Counted from the first letter of the stretch, positions 1 to 9,472 are shown. The stretch is 50,874 bases of DNA from 02-FULL-45-11b sp041663485 (GCA_041663485.1 JBAYMO010000004.1:1-50874); one strand, 5' to 3'. Notes: generated by a model not told the origin, from the letters alone. A program made the numbers and translations.

Positions 1-115
1 AAATTTTGGCCGTATCATCGCCAAAGATGTTGGCCACCCAGCCATGGGCGATTTCATGCAAAATCACCGAATAAATAAAGGTGACGAGAAAAATAATAAA
101 AATTAGACTTTCCAT
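1..115 (-). CDS. M50 site-2-protease family metallopeptidase, N-terminal fragment
   Basis: Only the first 38 codons are in the window. The protein starts with a hydrophobic segment and then shows H-E-I-A-H-G-W, the HExxH zinc-binding motif of M50 intramembrane proteases, followed by V-A-N-x-F-G-D. This order (helix 1, then HExxHGW) is typical of SpoIVFB/S2P-like 'zinc-dependent proteases' of about 200 residues. The family cuts peptide bonds within the membrane; the substrate cannot be told from this fragment. It is divergent from rpmB. Confidence 0.8.
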   Translation of the reverse strand, partial: MESLIFIIFLVTFIYSVILHEIAHGWVANIFGDDTAKI

Positions 116-226
116 ATTAAATCATTTTAACACAATACTTGATTTTTTTAAACTGGTCTGTTATGATGGGTAATATTAACAGACTTAAAGCTCAAGGCTT
201 TAAGTTTTAAACTTTAAGTTTCATCT

Positions 227-430
227 ATGCCAAAATGTGACGTTTGCGGACGCGAACCGCTCAAGGGTCATGCTGTTAGTCACTCCAATCAAAAAACCAT
301 TAAACACCAAAAGCTGAATTTACAAAGCAAAAAGGTTGATGGCAAAAGATTGCGCGTGTGTACTCGCTGTATCAAGACCATGGTTAAACCGGCTCATAAA
401 GCCAATAAAAATAAGGTAGAAAAAAACTAA
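227..430 (+). CDS. rpmB: 50S ribosomal protein L28
   Basis: A 67-residue basic protein that opens with M-P-K-C-D-V-C-G and has G-K-R-L-R-V-C-T-R-C near residues 39-48. These four cysteines (two CxxC pairs) form the zinc-binding version of L28, and the spacing fits the family. L28 is a late-assembling large-subunit protein. The gene stands alone on the plus strand with its own terminator directly downstream. The ATG is preceded by AT-rich sequence with no clear SD. Confidence 0.93.
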   Translation: MPKCDVCGREPLKGHAVSHSNQKTIKHQKLNLQSKKVDGKRLRVCTRCIKTMVKPAHKANKNKVEKN

Positions 431-455
431 GCTGAACTCCCCCTTTTGCCTTTGG

Positions 456-484
456 CTAAGCTGAATTCAAGCTTAGTTTTTTTA
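456..484 (+). terminator. rpmB terminator
   Basis: A perfect 7-bp stem, CTAAGCT with AGCTTAG, and a 7-nt loop, followed by seven T. It lies 26 bp after the rpmB stop and would also separate rpmB from the convergent gene downstream. Confidence 0.8.
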
Positions 485-489
485 TTGTC

Positions 490-723
490 TTATCTTTGAT
501 TACTAGCCTGAACAAAAATCAAGAAACTCAAAAAGCATGAAACCAAGAAAAATACCGCCCCATAAAAGCATGGGGTCAAAAATGGATTAACCACGCCAAC
601 GGCGCAACCGGTAGTGCAAGCTTGGCCCTTGAGCCAGGAGGCCAATTCAATAAAAAAATTGGTCCAAGCAAATAAGGTACCGCAGATTAAAACAATCAGC
701 TGGGTGCTAATTAATTTTTTCAT
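490..723 (-). CDS. Small two-helix membrane protein, unknown function
   Basis: A 77-residue protein not recognised as any family. Two hydrophobic segments (about residues 5-27 and 48-72) flank a short loop with the pattern C-T-T-G-C, and a further cysteine sits at the start of the second helix. The loop cysteines could form a disulphide or bind metal, but that is inference. ATG is preceded by an A/T-rich stretch as in most genes here. It converges on the rpmB terminator. Confidence 0.55.
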   Translation of the reverse strand: MKKLISTQLIVLICGTLFAWTNFFIELASWLKGQACTTGCAVGVVNPFLTPCFYGAVFFLVSCFLSFLIFVQASNQR

Positions 724-840
724 AATTAAATTTATTATTAAAACTGTTTAAATTATAACAGCTTTTAACAAAAAATTGAACTTCTTCAAAATCAAAAAAA
801 GCAGTATAATTAATAAAATTAACTAATAAATAAAAATCCT

Positions 841-1269
841 ATGAAAATTTTTAAAATTTTCTTGGTTTCTCTGCTCCTGACAGGTTTTGCCTTGCCGGCT
901 TTGGCCGAAGAAAACGCCACCACCACACCGCCAACCACGAGCACGGCGGCCAGCTGCATGAAAGCGGCGGCCGAAAAAAGAGACAGTGCTTTAATGACTG
1001 GTTGGGATAGCTATACCGCCAAAATCAAAGACGGCTTGCAAGCCAGATTGACTTCCATTACCGCGGCTTGGGACAAGTCCACAACCAAAGAGAGAAAAAC
1101 CGCTATTAAAAGTGCTTGGTCGGTTTTTAACAAAGCCCAATGGCAAGCCAAAAAAGATTGGCAGAAAATTAAAAATACAAGCTGGAGCCAATACCGGACG
1201 GAAATTAAAAAGTGCGGTAAAATAAAGTCAGAAGATACCTCATATTCCAGTGCGGACGCCGGAATATAA
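841..1269 (+). CDS. Secreted alpha-helical protein, unknown function
   Basis: A 142-residue protein with a clear signal peptide (K-I-F-K then a hydrophobic core, A-L-A cleavage site near residue 22). A Thr/Pro-rich linker follows, then a charged helical domain rich in Trp, Lys and Ala with repeated W-x(3-6)-K patterns. Two cysteines (about residues 39 and 125) bracket the helical part and may pair. Similar small secreted Trp/Lys-rich proteins are known from CPR genomes, but no function is established. It stands alone with a strong terminator behind it. Confidence 0.75.
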   Translation: MKIFKIFLVSLLLTGFALPALAEENATTTPPTTSTAASCMKAAAEKRDSALMTGWDSYTAKIKDGLQARLTSITAAWDKSTTKERKTAIKSAWSVFNKAQWQAKKDWQKIKNTSWSQYRTEIKKCGKIKSEDTSYSSADAGI

Positions 1270-1281
1270 AATTAATAAAAA

Positions 1282-1312
1282 AACAGTCCCGCCAAACGGG
1301 ACTGTTTTTTTA
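1282..1312. terminator. Bidirectional terminator between convergent genes
   Basis: A perfect 10-bp stem (AACAGTCCCG / CGGGACTGTT) with loop CCAAA. It is flanked by an A-run on the left and a T-run on the right, so it can stop transcription from both the secreted-protein gene and the ABC permease. Confidence 0.9.
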
Positions 1313-1324
1313 TTGGAAAAAAAT

Positions 1325-2068
1325 TTAAACTTGAACCTTGGAAAATAAATAGCTACCCAGACTGAGCATGAAAAAACAAACTAAAGCCAAAATTCCCATG
1401 TCAGAAATCAAACCCCAGTGCATACCAAAAGTCAGAGCACTTCTAATACCGGCCACACCATAATATAGCGGGTTCAATAAAATTATTGATTTGATACCAA
1501 CCGGAATGCCATCTACGGGAAATAAAGCGCCCGACAGGAAAAAAACCGGCATGATTATGAAATTCATAATCAGGGGAAAGGCATGCGCATCCGTCATCAA
1601 AGACGCGATGGCCGTGCCAAAAGCAGTAAATAAAACCGCGATTAAAAACATAAAAATAAAAGCCACAGGCAAATAAACAAAATCCGGTCTGAATCCAACC
1701 AACAAGGCAACAATAAAAACAATTACGCCTTGCAAAATCGCCGTCGTCGCTCCACCTAAAGTTCGGCCCAGCATAATAGAAAACCGGGAAACCGGCGCGA
1801 CCAAAGTTTCTTTTAAAAAACCAAATTGGCGATCCCAAATCACTTCCATGCCGGAAAACATTGCAGTGAATAGAATGCTCATGGCAATAATACCGGGCGC
1901 TAAAAATTGCAGATAATTTTCCCCTCGCGCCTGCTGATAGATCGGTCCAAAACCAAAGCCCATAGCCACTAAGAACAAAAGCGGCTGGCCGATTGAACCG
2001 ATCATTCTGGCTTTTGATCGGAAATATCGTTTAACTTGTCTCAACCAAAGAATATAAATTACCATCAT
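1325..2068 (-). CDS. ABC-2 type exporter permease
   Basis: A 247-residue membrane protein with six hydrophobic segments and the ABC-2 family layout: an N-terminal cytoplasmic stretch with R-Q-V-K-R-Y-F-R-S, the W-D-R-Q-F-G-F-L-K-E-T-L-V-A-P-V-S-R loop after TM2, and the L-N-P-L-Y-Y motif before the last helices. These are hallmarks of DrrB-like permeases, which export drugs, lipids or polysaccharide precursors. Its ATPase ends 4 bp upstream in the same operon. Substrate unknown. Confidence 0.88.
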   Translation of the reverse strand: MMVIYILWLRQVKRYFRSKARMIGSIGQPLLFLVAMGFGFGPIYQQARGENYLQFLAPGIIAMSILFTAMFSGMEVIWDRQFGFLKETLVAPVSRFSIMLGRTLGGATTAILQGVIVFIVALLVGFRPDFVYLPVAFIFMFLIAVLFTAFGTAIASLMTDAHAFPLIMNFIIMPVFFLSGALFPVDGIPVGIKSIILLNPLYYGVAGIRSALTFGMHWGLISDMGILALVCFFMLSLGSYLFSKVQV

Positions 2069-2072
2069 AGTT

Positions 2073-2876
2073 TTAGTGGCGCCACATCCGACGGTTGTCG
2101 CGCATATTATCCAGCGCTGAAGCCGTCTGTGGCCTCAAATCATGGCCGGTTAATTCAATAAAAGCATCTTCTAAATTTTTTGTTTTAGTTTTGGCTTTCA
2201 ATTCAGCCGTCGTACCCTGGCTGATTATCTTGCCGTGATCGATAATAGTTACCGCGCTGGCCACTCGATCGGCCTCTTCCATATAGTGCGTGGTAAAAAA
2301 TACCGTGATCCCCTCTTTTTTATTTAATTCAAGAATATAACTCCAAATATGATTTCTCGTCTGTGGATCCAGACCCAAAGTCGGTTCGTCAAGAAATAGA
2401 ATTTTAGGATGATGCAGCAGGCCGCGCGCGATTTCCAGCCGGCGCTTCATGCCACCGGAAAAAGTTTTGACCAAATCATTTTTACGATCTTCCAATTCGA
2501 CAAACTTTAATAGCTCAGCAATTCTTTGTCGGCGCAATTTTTTGGGCACCCGATAAAGCACTCCGTGAAATTCCATATTTTCCCAGGCCGTCAATTCATC
2601 GTCAAGACTTTGGTCTTGGAAAACAATGCCAAATGAATGTCGGGCTAAATGCTGATCCTTAATCGGATTATAACTATTTAATAAAATTGAGCCAGAGGTC
2701 GGATTCAAAAGCGTGGTCAACATTTTAATCGTAGTGGTTTTTCCGGCTCCATTTGGACCCAAGAAAGCGTAAATGGCGCCTTGAGGCACCACAAAACTAA
2801 TATCGTCGACGGCCACGAAATCTTTAAACTTCTTGGTTAAATTTTTTACTTCAATAATATTTTTCATGTTTGACAT
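2073..2876 (-). CDS. ABC transporter ATP-binding protein (DrrA-like)
   Basis: With the chosen ATG the protein is 267 residues. Walker A G-P-N-G-A-G-K-T-T spans residues 40-48, the Q-loop Q is at 87, signature S-G-G-M-K at 140-144, Walker B I-L-F-L-D-E at 159-164 and the switch H at 197. The C-terminal region after A-D-R-V resembles the daunorubicin-resistance ATPase subfamily (DUF4162-like extension). It energises the adjacent ABC-2 permease. A start nine bases downstream (M-K-N-I-I) is equally possible. Confidence 0.92.
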   Translation of the reverse strand: MSNMKNIIEVKNLTKKFKDFVAVDDISFVVPQGAIYAFLGPNGAGKTTTIKMLTTLLNPTSGSILLNSYNPIKDQHLARHSFGIVFQDQSLDDELTAWENMEFHGVLYRVPKKLRRQRIAELLKFVELEDRKNDLVKTFSGGMKRRLEIARGLLHHPKILFLDEPTLGLDPQTRNHIWSYILELNKKEGITVFFTTHYMEEADRVASAVTIIDHGKIISQGTTAELKAKTKTKNLEDAFIELTGHDLRPQTASALDNMRDNRRMWRH

Positions 2877-2903
2877 TACAGTTAACAAAAATTTAAACGA
2901 CAG

Positions 2904-5900
2904 CTACTTAACACAACTTCCCTTACTGCAAGTATACCCGCCTGGACACTCGGAATTACTCGCGCAAACGCAAGCACCGTCTTTGCAACCATGTGGGCAT
3001 TTGGAGATATCAGTCCAAACGTCCAACGGATTAGCCGAAGCTTTAATATTACTCATGCAGGTATAATCATAAACTGCCGCTGACGTAACACAGCTATCTG
3101 TCAGCCATTTCGCGCCGCGTCCGTCATTGCCATAAGTCTTGCCTTTAACGTAGAAATTCTTGGGACCATCGGAATCTTGGCACTGAGTCGGAAACAATGA
3201 GGCAGTACATTTTAGACTCTGACAAATATAGCCGCTCTGACAATCTTGATTGGTATAACAAAATTCTTCAGGGGGAATATAGTTATTGGTGTGATAAGTA
3301 TCATGACCAAACATCGGCCAGGCTAAACTACTATCGGTATATTTAGCATTTTTATTATTAAGTTCCCAAACGAAAATCTTATTTTTATCGATATATTCAA
3401 AACTACCAATCTCCTTACTATTATTACTGGCAATAAGTTCCAAACTGCCATCATTGTCTAAATCGGCTACAACGGCCGCTGTATCAACGACACCTTCAGT
3501 CACCTTGGGGAAATCGCTTAGCGAATTACCTTTAAAATCCCAGGCATAAATTGAGCAATAACTTAGTAATCCCTGGTTATCAATCACATCAAGAATCCCA
3601 TCATTATTAATATCAGCGATTGTCGGAGACCAGCCACCTGTCGTACACATTTGACGGGGCCAGCCGGGCATAACTGACCCATTAGCCTTAAACATCCAGG
3701 TATCTTGCGGCGCCCATTGCAAATCATTAATAATTCTACTGCTGGCAACAATTTCTAACTGTTTATCATTATTAAAATCACCTACAACAGCGTTGCCCCA
3801 AACTACTTTATTGCTAAGTTGAGGCCAACCGGCTAATACCCGACCGTTTTGCTCATAGACATACAGACCATAATTATCAGCCGCCGAGTTATCATAAATC
3901 ATACCAACCAAAACTTCACTTTTCCTGTCATTATTAATATCAGCGATTGTCGGCGAAGAAAATGAAACACCTTTGGTTTCAACTGGCCAACCGGAAACAT
4001 CTGACCCGTCGAGGTTCCAAGCATAAATTTTTCCCTGATTACCAGCTGGTCTTTGATTAATATTTGGTGAATAACTATTAACGGCCACAATTTCCCAATC
4101 TTTATCTTGATCTAAATTCCCCACCGCAACAGTATTAAAATGCCAAAAAGTTCCCTCCCAAGGTTGAAACGACTTTGGCCAATTTGATAGAGTATGGCCT
4201 TGATTATCTAAAATAGTAATTGCATAACCATTAAATATAATTATCTCTAATCTACCATCATTGTTTAAATCTGAGAGAGTTAGTTGAGGATAACTGATGG
4301 CGAATGTTTGGCATTGAAAAAATAAATTTTCATAACCGACCGGCAATGATTTTAGCAATATCCCTTGATAATTATATATCATAACTTTCGGCGGATTAGC
4401 ACAGCTGGCATCAAAACCTTTACTAAAAATTATTATTTCGTTTTTGCCATCATTGTTTATATCACCGACTGTCGGCAACGAAGGATAACCGTCCAAACCA
4501 TTATTGATATCAACCTTAATAGGAAAATTAGGCAGCAGCCTTCCGGCAAAATCATAAACATAAAGTTTAGGCGGATCACCACCCAAATAAACAATAACTT
4601 CTTTTTTACCATCACTATTTATATCGGCCACCACCGGCTGGACAAACCCGGAATAGGTCGGCTGGCCCGCCCGGTCAAGCGGGATGGGAATTTCAACCGG
4701 CCAACCTGATTTAATAGTCGGATCTAAAAATACCTTCACGTCGTTTGTTATGGTCTTGTCAGAATAGTTGATAGTTAATCTAATGGTGTAATAATTGGCC
4801 GCTGTTGAATTAATCTTTAAGGTATCCCAGGTTGCCAAAAGACCTAGATTGTTGACTGGATTTTTACCATCACCGCTTAACTTAATTCCCTGATTGCTCC
4901 AAGAAGCGGGATTATTTCCAATTCCGTATTCGATCGTAAAATTATTAAACTGCATATCGGTTCTGGCCGGAGCTATTCCCTTGATGGTTAACGAACTACC
5001 AAGCCGAAGAACATCATTTTGTTCAGGTGATGATATTCGGGCAATTTTTTGCATTTTAATATTTAAAACCGGCTGGCGATCTTTAGAAATTACCACCGAC
5101 GTTAAATAATCTTCATAACCATCTTTAGAAATCTTAATATTTCTGGTTCCGGCGTTGAGATTAAAAGTGACGGGAGTTCTACCGCGAAAAATGTAACCGA
5201 CATAATTAAACTTTTCAACATAAACTTCAGCCACCCCAACGTTAGTGTTTACCGTCAAACTGCCGATCTCTTGCGTTGACTGGCCACAATTCTGAAAAAT
5301 TGCACTCTTAGAATCATCGCAATCTTCTACTGCTTGTGTTTTGCATGACGTCGGACAAATATCAGTCATAATCGGCGTACTACTGGCGTCATAGGAGACA
5401 GTCGAGGTTGGTTTTGATCCTAATCCCCAATAGCAATAGCCGTCAGCATCGCTATCAGTGCAAATTGCTGATTGTATAACAGTTGACGACTTTGGGCCGT
5501 CAGCGACAAAAGCAAACCAAGAATCAATGTTTGAATCCCCGACAAAAATTTTAAAATAACCATTTTCGCCCCAATTTGGCCCCCAACTGTTTTTTACTAC
5601 CCAATAATCTTGACTATCTTCTTTTCCAAAACCAACAATAGTTACAGCATGGCCTCCTACTAAAACGCCAAATTTATGATAATATACTCCATTGGAATAA
5701 TTAAAAAAATCTTGATAAACGGCCATACCCACCTCGACCGGACCGTATTGGATCAAAGCTTGTTTGATGTTAAAAATATTTTCCTGAATATTATCGGTTA
5801 AAGCAATGGCTTTGTAGCCTGATGTTTTCCAGACGTCATTTTGCCAGTTTAAACATTTGCCGCCGCAAGATGAATCAGAAGCAGTATAAGGAAAACAAGT

Positions 5901-6707
5901 TTCACTGGTATTGCCGGTATTAGACCAATAGGTTTTAAAGATACTTTTTATTTGATAATCATAAGCACCCTGACAACCGCCCACGCCATCACTGGGGCTG
6001 GGTACGGCGCAAGATACCAAATCCTGTTCGGCCAAGTCGGGCATTAAATCTGGATTGTTGTAGTAAGCTTGAATATGACCCTCAAAAGTCGCGTCCGCGG
6101 CAAAAGCCCAGCAACTGCCGCAGCCGGCTTGATCTTTGACTGAGGTAATATAGTTTTTGCCGCCAACATCGCGCCAGTCAAAAAAATCTGGTAAAGTGGC
6201 GGCGGTTTTGGCTAAGCCCTTGCTCTTGGGTAATTTTGGCGGTTTACCTAACAAACCAACCAGTTGCTTTTTTTCTTCATCGCTCAAGATTGACTTAACG
6301 TTCCAGCCAGCTTGCCAGGTTTGACCGCTGGCTTTAACCGCGGCTTGAGTTTGTTGTAATTGAAAATTCAATTCTTGCTGGCGCTCTTTGGGCAGCGCTA
6401 ATATTTTTGCTTTCAAGCCAGATTTCTCGGCCGACTTCGTATTCAATTCTGGTAACTTGGAAAAATTAATATCACAGCCTTGATAAACCTTTTGGCCGCT
6501 TAGTTGATCAGTATAGGCCTGGCAGTTTTGATCCTTGGCTTTATCGGGTGGAGTGACTAATAACTGCGGTTTAACATTAAAAACAGCGGCGGGCAGACCA
6601 CGAGAGATCAAGCCATAACCACCAACAGCAAAGGCTAAAATCACAATCACGGCCACCACTGTCTTAATCAAGGTCGAAGATCCAATTTTGGCTTTTGCTT
6701 TTACCAT
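2904..6707 (-). CDS. Membrane-anchored papain-like protease with PEGA and FG-GAP/VCBS repeats
   Basis: A 1267-residue surface protein. An N-terminal anchor helix (about 14-36) is followed by a propeptide-like segment and a C1A peptidase domain from about 170 to 400. Catalytic residues are Q193 (oxyanion), C199 in G-C-G-S-C-W-A-F, H353 in G-G-H-A-V and N373 in K-N-S-W-G, so it should be active. A PEGA domain follows (about 485-555), then an Ig-like segment and eight repeats of the type D-I-N-N-D-G-K-x-E-I, which bind calcium and form a beta-propeller. The C-terminus has small Cys-rich modules (C-x(4)-D-C-x-S-G-Y-x-C). Such proteases are likely exposed on the cell surface and may digest host or environmental protein. 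Some neighbours share its direction but do not suggest a partner. Confidence 0.9.
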   Translation of the reverse strand: MVKAKAKIGSSTLIKTVVAVIVILAFAVGGYGLISRGLPAAVFNVKPQLLVTPPDKAKDQNCQAYTDQLSGQKVYQGCDINFSKLPELNTKSAEKSGLKAKILALPKERQQELNFQLQQTQAAVKASGQTWQAGWNVKSILSDEEKKQLVGLLGKPPKLPKSKGLAKTAATLPDFFDWRDVGGKNYITSVKDQAGCGSCWAFAADATFEGHIQAYYNNPDLMPDLAEQDLVSCAVPSPSDGVGGCQGAYDYQIKSIFKTYWSNTGNTSETCFPYTASDSSCGGKCLNWQNDVWKTSGYKAIALTDNIQENIFNIKQALIQYGPVEVGMAVYQDFFNYSNGVYYHKFGVLVGGHAVTIVGFGKEDSQDYWVVKNSWGPNWGENGYFKIFVGDSNIDSWFAFVADGPKSSTVIQSAICTDSDADGYCYWGLGSKPTSTVSYDASSTPIMTDICPTSCKTQAVEDCDDSKSAIFQNCGQSTQEIGSLTVNTNVGVAEVYVEKFNYVGYIFRGRTPVTFNLNAGTRNIKISKDGYEDYLTSVVISKDRQPVLNIKMQKIARISSPEQNDVLRLGSSLTIKGIAPARTDMQFNNFTIEYGIGNNPASWSNQGIKLSGDGKNPVNNLGLLATWDTLKINSTAANYYTIRLTINYSDKTITNDVKVFLDPTIKSGWPVEIPIPLDRAGQPTYSGFVQPVVADINSDGKKEVIVYLGGDPPKLYVYDFAGRLLPNFPIKVDINNGLDGYPSLPTVGDINNDGKNEIIIFSKGFDASCANPPKVMIYNYQGILLKSLPVGYENLFFQCQTFAISYPQLTLSDLNNDGRLEIIIFNGYAITILDNQGHTLSNWPKSFQPWEGTFWHFNTVAVGNLDQDKDWEIVAVNSYSPNINQRPAGNQGKIYAWNLDGSDVSGWPVETKGVSFSSPTIADINNDRKSEVLVGMIYDNSAADNYGLYVYEQNGRVLAGWPQLSNKVVWGNAVVGDFNNDKQLEIVASSRIINDLQWAPQDTWMFKANGSVMPGWPRQMCTTGGWSPTIADINNDGILDVIDNQGLLSYCSIYAWDFKGNSLSDFPKVTEGVVDTAAVVADLDNDGSLELIASNNSKEIGSFEYIDKNKIFVWELNNKNAKYTDSSLAWPMFGHDTYHTNNYIPPEEFCYTNQDCQSGYICQSLKCTASLFPTQCQDSDGPKNFYVKGKTYGNDGRGAKWLTDSCVTSAAVYDYTCMSNIKASANPLDVWTDISKCPHGCKDGACVCASNSECPGGYTCSKGSCVK

Positions 6708-6766
6708 ATTTTATTTATTCAATAATTATTTTGAGCTAGTTTGATTATTAAAAATTATTATCTTCT

Positions 6767-7468
6767 TTATTTTCGCCCAATATAGGCCACCATCGCCTCA
6801 ACTATTTCCGGCTTATCTCGCCGATTGGAAAAATATTTTTGATCACAATAGGTGCAAGTCAAATCAGAATCAATATTTTTTTCTAGAACCGAGCAATCAA
6901 TCAGTTGCTGGCGCACAATACCACCCAAATCAACCATGACCGTTTGCCGATTTTTTTGCAAAAACTTATGATAGCGATTAAATTCTTTAGCCAAGTCGGA
7001 ATTGACACTAAAATGGCATGAACCGATGTGCGCCCCAATAAAAACTTTAAGATTTTTTGGATTAATTTTAAACTCGGCTCTAAGTTTTTCCACCATCGCT
7101 TGAGGCATATTTTGCCAGACTCCCCGCCACCCGGCGTGAGCTAAGCCAATCACTCCGGTTTTTTCATCAAAAAAATAAAGTGGTAAACAATCAGCCGCTG
7201 TAACAGTCAAAACCAATTTTTTATCTGAAGTGATTAAACCGTCGGTCGCGATCATAATTTTACCGGCATCTTTTTTTGTGACCAAGGCAATATTTTTACC
7301 ATGAACCAAATCACAAGCCACGGTCATTTTTGGATCAACTCCCAGCTTTTTGAAAAATTTAGCCCGGTTTTTCAGACTGGCTTGATTATCGCCGTTAATC
7401 GCCACTCTCATTTGACCGTCTTTTTTTTCCGACAGGCCAAAAAATATTTTTTTTGATTCTAGTATCAT
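6767..7468 (-). CDS. pgeF: Peptidoglycan editing factor / multicopper-polyphenol-oxidase family protein
   Basis: A protein of the YfiH/YlmD (DUF152) family, 233 residues. The zinc ligands are visible as H56 (D-L-V-H-G-K), C94 (A-A-D-C-L-P) and H111 (L-A-H-A-G-W-R-G). The G-A-H-I-G-S-C-H-F and C-T-Y-C-D-Q blocks also fit. Characterised members act on purine nucleosides or remove mis-incorporated serine from peptidoglycan precursors. I chose the ATG (M-I-L-E-S) over a TTG two codons upstream, which would directly abut the preceding stop. Confidence 0.88.
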   Translation of the reverse strand: MILESKKIFFGLSEKKDGQMRVAINGDNQASLKNRAKFFKKLGVDPKMTVACDLVHGKNIALVTKKDAGKIMIATDGLITSDKKLVLTVTAADCLPLYFFDEKTGVIGLAHAGWRGVWQNMPQAMVEKLRAEFKINPKNLKVFIGAHIGSCHFSVNSDLAKEFNRYHKFLQKNRQTVMVDLGGIVRQQLIDCSVLEKNIDSDLTCTYCDQKYFSNRRDKPEIVEAMVAYIGRK

Positions 7469-7474
7469 AAACAA

Positions 7475-8794
7475 CTATTTTTGATTATTGGCCCAAAAAT
7501 AAAATACATTTTCCGCATCTTTGCCGCGGAGAGAATGGCTTAAATCATTACGCAGGGGCTGAGACTGAGGATACATATTTGGCGACCACCAATAACCGTA
7601 AGAAATCACAGCGTCAACGCTCGGTTTGGCCTGCAAAATTTCAAATAAAGTCTCATAAAGCCAAGCTTGCTCCCGATCGTCTCGGATTAGGTCGGAATGC
7701 ATTTCACCTGGTTCAATCCAACCGCCAGTTTTGACGCCGGTATAGCTGGGGATAGTAACTAATAAAATCTTTTCTGATTTGATATTTTTCCAAAAGTTTT
7801 GCGCAAAATATTTCTGCCAAGCCAACTTAAGCGAATCCGCGGCTATGGCTGAATCGACAAAAAAAGCTTGAGCCGTTTTATCACCATGAACTTCAAAATA
7901 AACTACCACGAAATCAAAATCTTTTAAGTCGGCTTTTTGAATTAAATCAGGATAGCCAAAAAATCCGACGCGGCCGGAAAAAACCGATTTAACTTCGGTT
8001 CTCACCGACTGCCAATAAGTCGAGAGACTGTTCGGATAGTAATAATCGACAATGACATCGCCGGGATTAACAATAAAGTCAGTCACCCCGGCCGCCTGAG
8101 CCTTAGTGGCCTGGGCGACAATGGTTTTTTTCAAACTAGCTAAAAATTCTTGCCATTTTTTTTCATCAAAATCTTTTAATCCCTCGGCGCTGGTCAAACC
8201 GGCTTGCTGCTCGGTTAGTTTCTTAAACAAACGACCCATCACCATCTCTTTTAAATCTTTGGTTTTGTCGGCACTGGAAATAAAACCTTCAATTTCATTT
8301 TTCGTATCGGACAGATTGGTCAGCATGATAATCCGATTTTGATTATTAGCCTTAGCCGATGCGACCAAAGATTTCAAATCGCTTTCGGAAATATTGTAGG
8401 TGGCGGCGAAAGTATCACGATCAAAAACTTTAACCTCCGACCCCTGACCTAAATTGATAAAATCCGTAAAAAAATAAATTTGTGATTTAATTTGACCGAT
8501 TCTTTTTAGCGCCGAAGCATAATTTTTGGTTGTGTCTTCGCCTAAATTAATAAACCAATGGGGATTGCCCCAAATATCCATCGTGCCTACTCCCAACTTA
8601 AATTTTGTCGATTCAGCGGCAGGTAATTTCAGATAATCCAATTCATGGTAAGAAAAATCTTTAGCCATCAGATGACTGCACCAAGGCGGCGTGGGCCATG
8701 GCCCGGCCGGCGGACAAAGGCTAAAGTAGGCCATGGCGGCAATACCGGCCACCAAAACTATAAATAATAAAAAAATCAATTTAATAATTTTCAT
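7475..8794 (-). CDS. Membrane-anchored TIM-barrel-like protein, possible glycoside hydrolase
   Basis: A 439-residue protein starting with a hydrophobic anchor (residues 4-26) and a Pro/Cys-rich linker. The rest looks like a (beta/alpha)8 barrel: F-K-L-G-V-G-T-M-D-I-W-G-N-P near the start, regularly spaced hydrophobic strands, D-F-D-F-V-V-V-Y-F-E-V-H-G at about 290 and V-I-S-Y-G-Y-W-W-S-P-N near the end. Acidic residues at strand ends (F-E-V and W-I-E-P-G-E-M) could be catalytic as in glycoside hydrolases, but I cannot assign a family. It lies directly upstream of pgeF, so a cell-wall role is possible. Confidence 0.6.
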   Translation of the reverse strand: MKIIKLIFLLFIVLVAGIAAMAYFSLCPPAGPWPTPPWCSHLMAKDFSYHELDYLKLPAAESTKFKLGVGTMDIWGNPHWFINLGEDTTKNYASALKRIGQIKSQIYFFTDFINLGQGSEVKVFDRDTFAATYNISESDLKSLVASAKANNQNRIIMLTNLSDTKNEIEGFISSADKTKDLKEMVMGRLFKKLTEQQAGLTSAEGLKDFDEKKWQEFLASLKKTIVAQATKAQAAGVTDFIVNPGDVIVDYYYPNSLSTYWQSVRTEVKSVFSGRVGFFGYPDLIQKADLKDFDFVVVYFEVHGDKTAQAFFVDSAIAADSLKLAWQKYFAQNFWKNIKSEKILLVTIPSYTGVKTGGWIEPGEMHSDLIRDDREQAWLYETLFEILQAKPSVDAVISYGYWWSPNMYPQSQPLRNDLSHSLRGKDAENVFYFWANNQK

Positions 8795-8844
8795 GGATTA
8801 TAAATTAAATTTTCTATAATAACTTGCCGGGATTTTCCGTCAAT

Positions 8845-9405
8845 TTATTTTTTCTTCTTTTTTGCCACGATTTTTTTGGCAGCTGGTTTGACTTTGACGG
8901 TTGTGATTTTTTTAGGTTTTGCTTCTGCTTTAAGGACTTTACTTTCCAAAGAATTTGATGAAACCTTGGGCATTAAGGCTTTCAAAATCTGATCTAATTT
9001 GGCATTTAAAATGGCAAATTGATCCTTGTCGGATCCGGAGCTTCTGGTCTTATCGCCGGGATTTTTTTTAAAACAATCGCTGCAATAAACTGGTTTATCG
9101 CCGGTTGGCCGAAAAGGCACTTCGCACTTTTTGCCGCAGCTGTCACAAACAGCTTCAAACATCCGCTTGTCGCCGAAGCTAGGCCGACCGCTATCCGATC
9201 TTTCGGTTTTAGCCGGACCATGTTTTTCAAAACAAACATTGCAATAAACTGGCCTATCGCCGGTCGGCCGAAAAGGCACTTCGCAGGGCTTGCCACAATC
9301 ACTGCAAGTCGCCTGATGCATTGAAGGCCGGCTCGAATCTCGGCGCTTGAAATCTCTATCACCTCTTGACAAACCAGAGTTATTATTTCGATTAAAATTT
9401 CCCAT
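8845..9405 (-). CDS. Tandem CxxC...CxxC zinc-ribbon protein
   Basis: A 186-residue protein with two near-identical zinc ribbons, each C-x2-C-G-K-x-C-E-V-P-F-R-P-T-G-D-x-P-V-Y-C-x2-C-F. This is the short zinc-binding domain widespread in CPR and Chloroflexi, of unknown function. The N-terminus is Arg/Asn-rich, and the C-terminus is a very Lys/Ala-rich tail (K-K-I-V-A-K-K-K-K-K), suggesting nucleic-acid binding. A helical segment with L-D-Q-I-L-K-A-L lies between. The duplication is also visible at DNA level, which gives long shadow ORFs in other frames. Confidence 0.8.
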   Translation of the reverse strand: MGNFNRNNNSGLSRGDRDFKRRDSSRPSMHQATCSDCGKPCEVPFRPTGDRPVYCNVCFEKHGPAKTERSDSGRPSFGDKRMFEAVCDSCGKKCEVPFRPTGDKPVYCSDCFKKNPGDKTRSSGSDKDQFAILNAKLDQILKALMPKVSSNSLESKVLKAEAKPKKITTVKVKPAAKKIVAKKKKK

Positions 9406-9472
9406 AATTTTTCCACTAATTATTTTACATTAAATACTTTATATAAAAAATGACCGGTTCGGTCACCTAAAA

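Noticed and set aside
1443..1838. 131-codon ORF inside the ABC permease
   Set aside because: Shadow frame rich in Cys, Trp and Phe; the permease frame has clear family motifs.
9006..9416. 136-codon ORF overlapping the zinc-ribbon gene
   Set aside because: Same strand, other frame; it arises from the internal DNA duplication, and its protein has no coherent family pattern.
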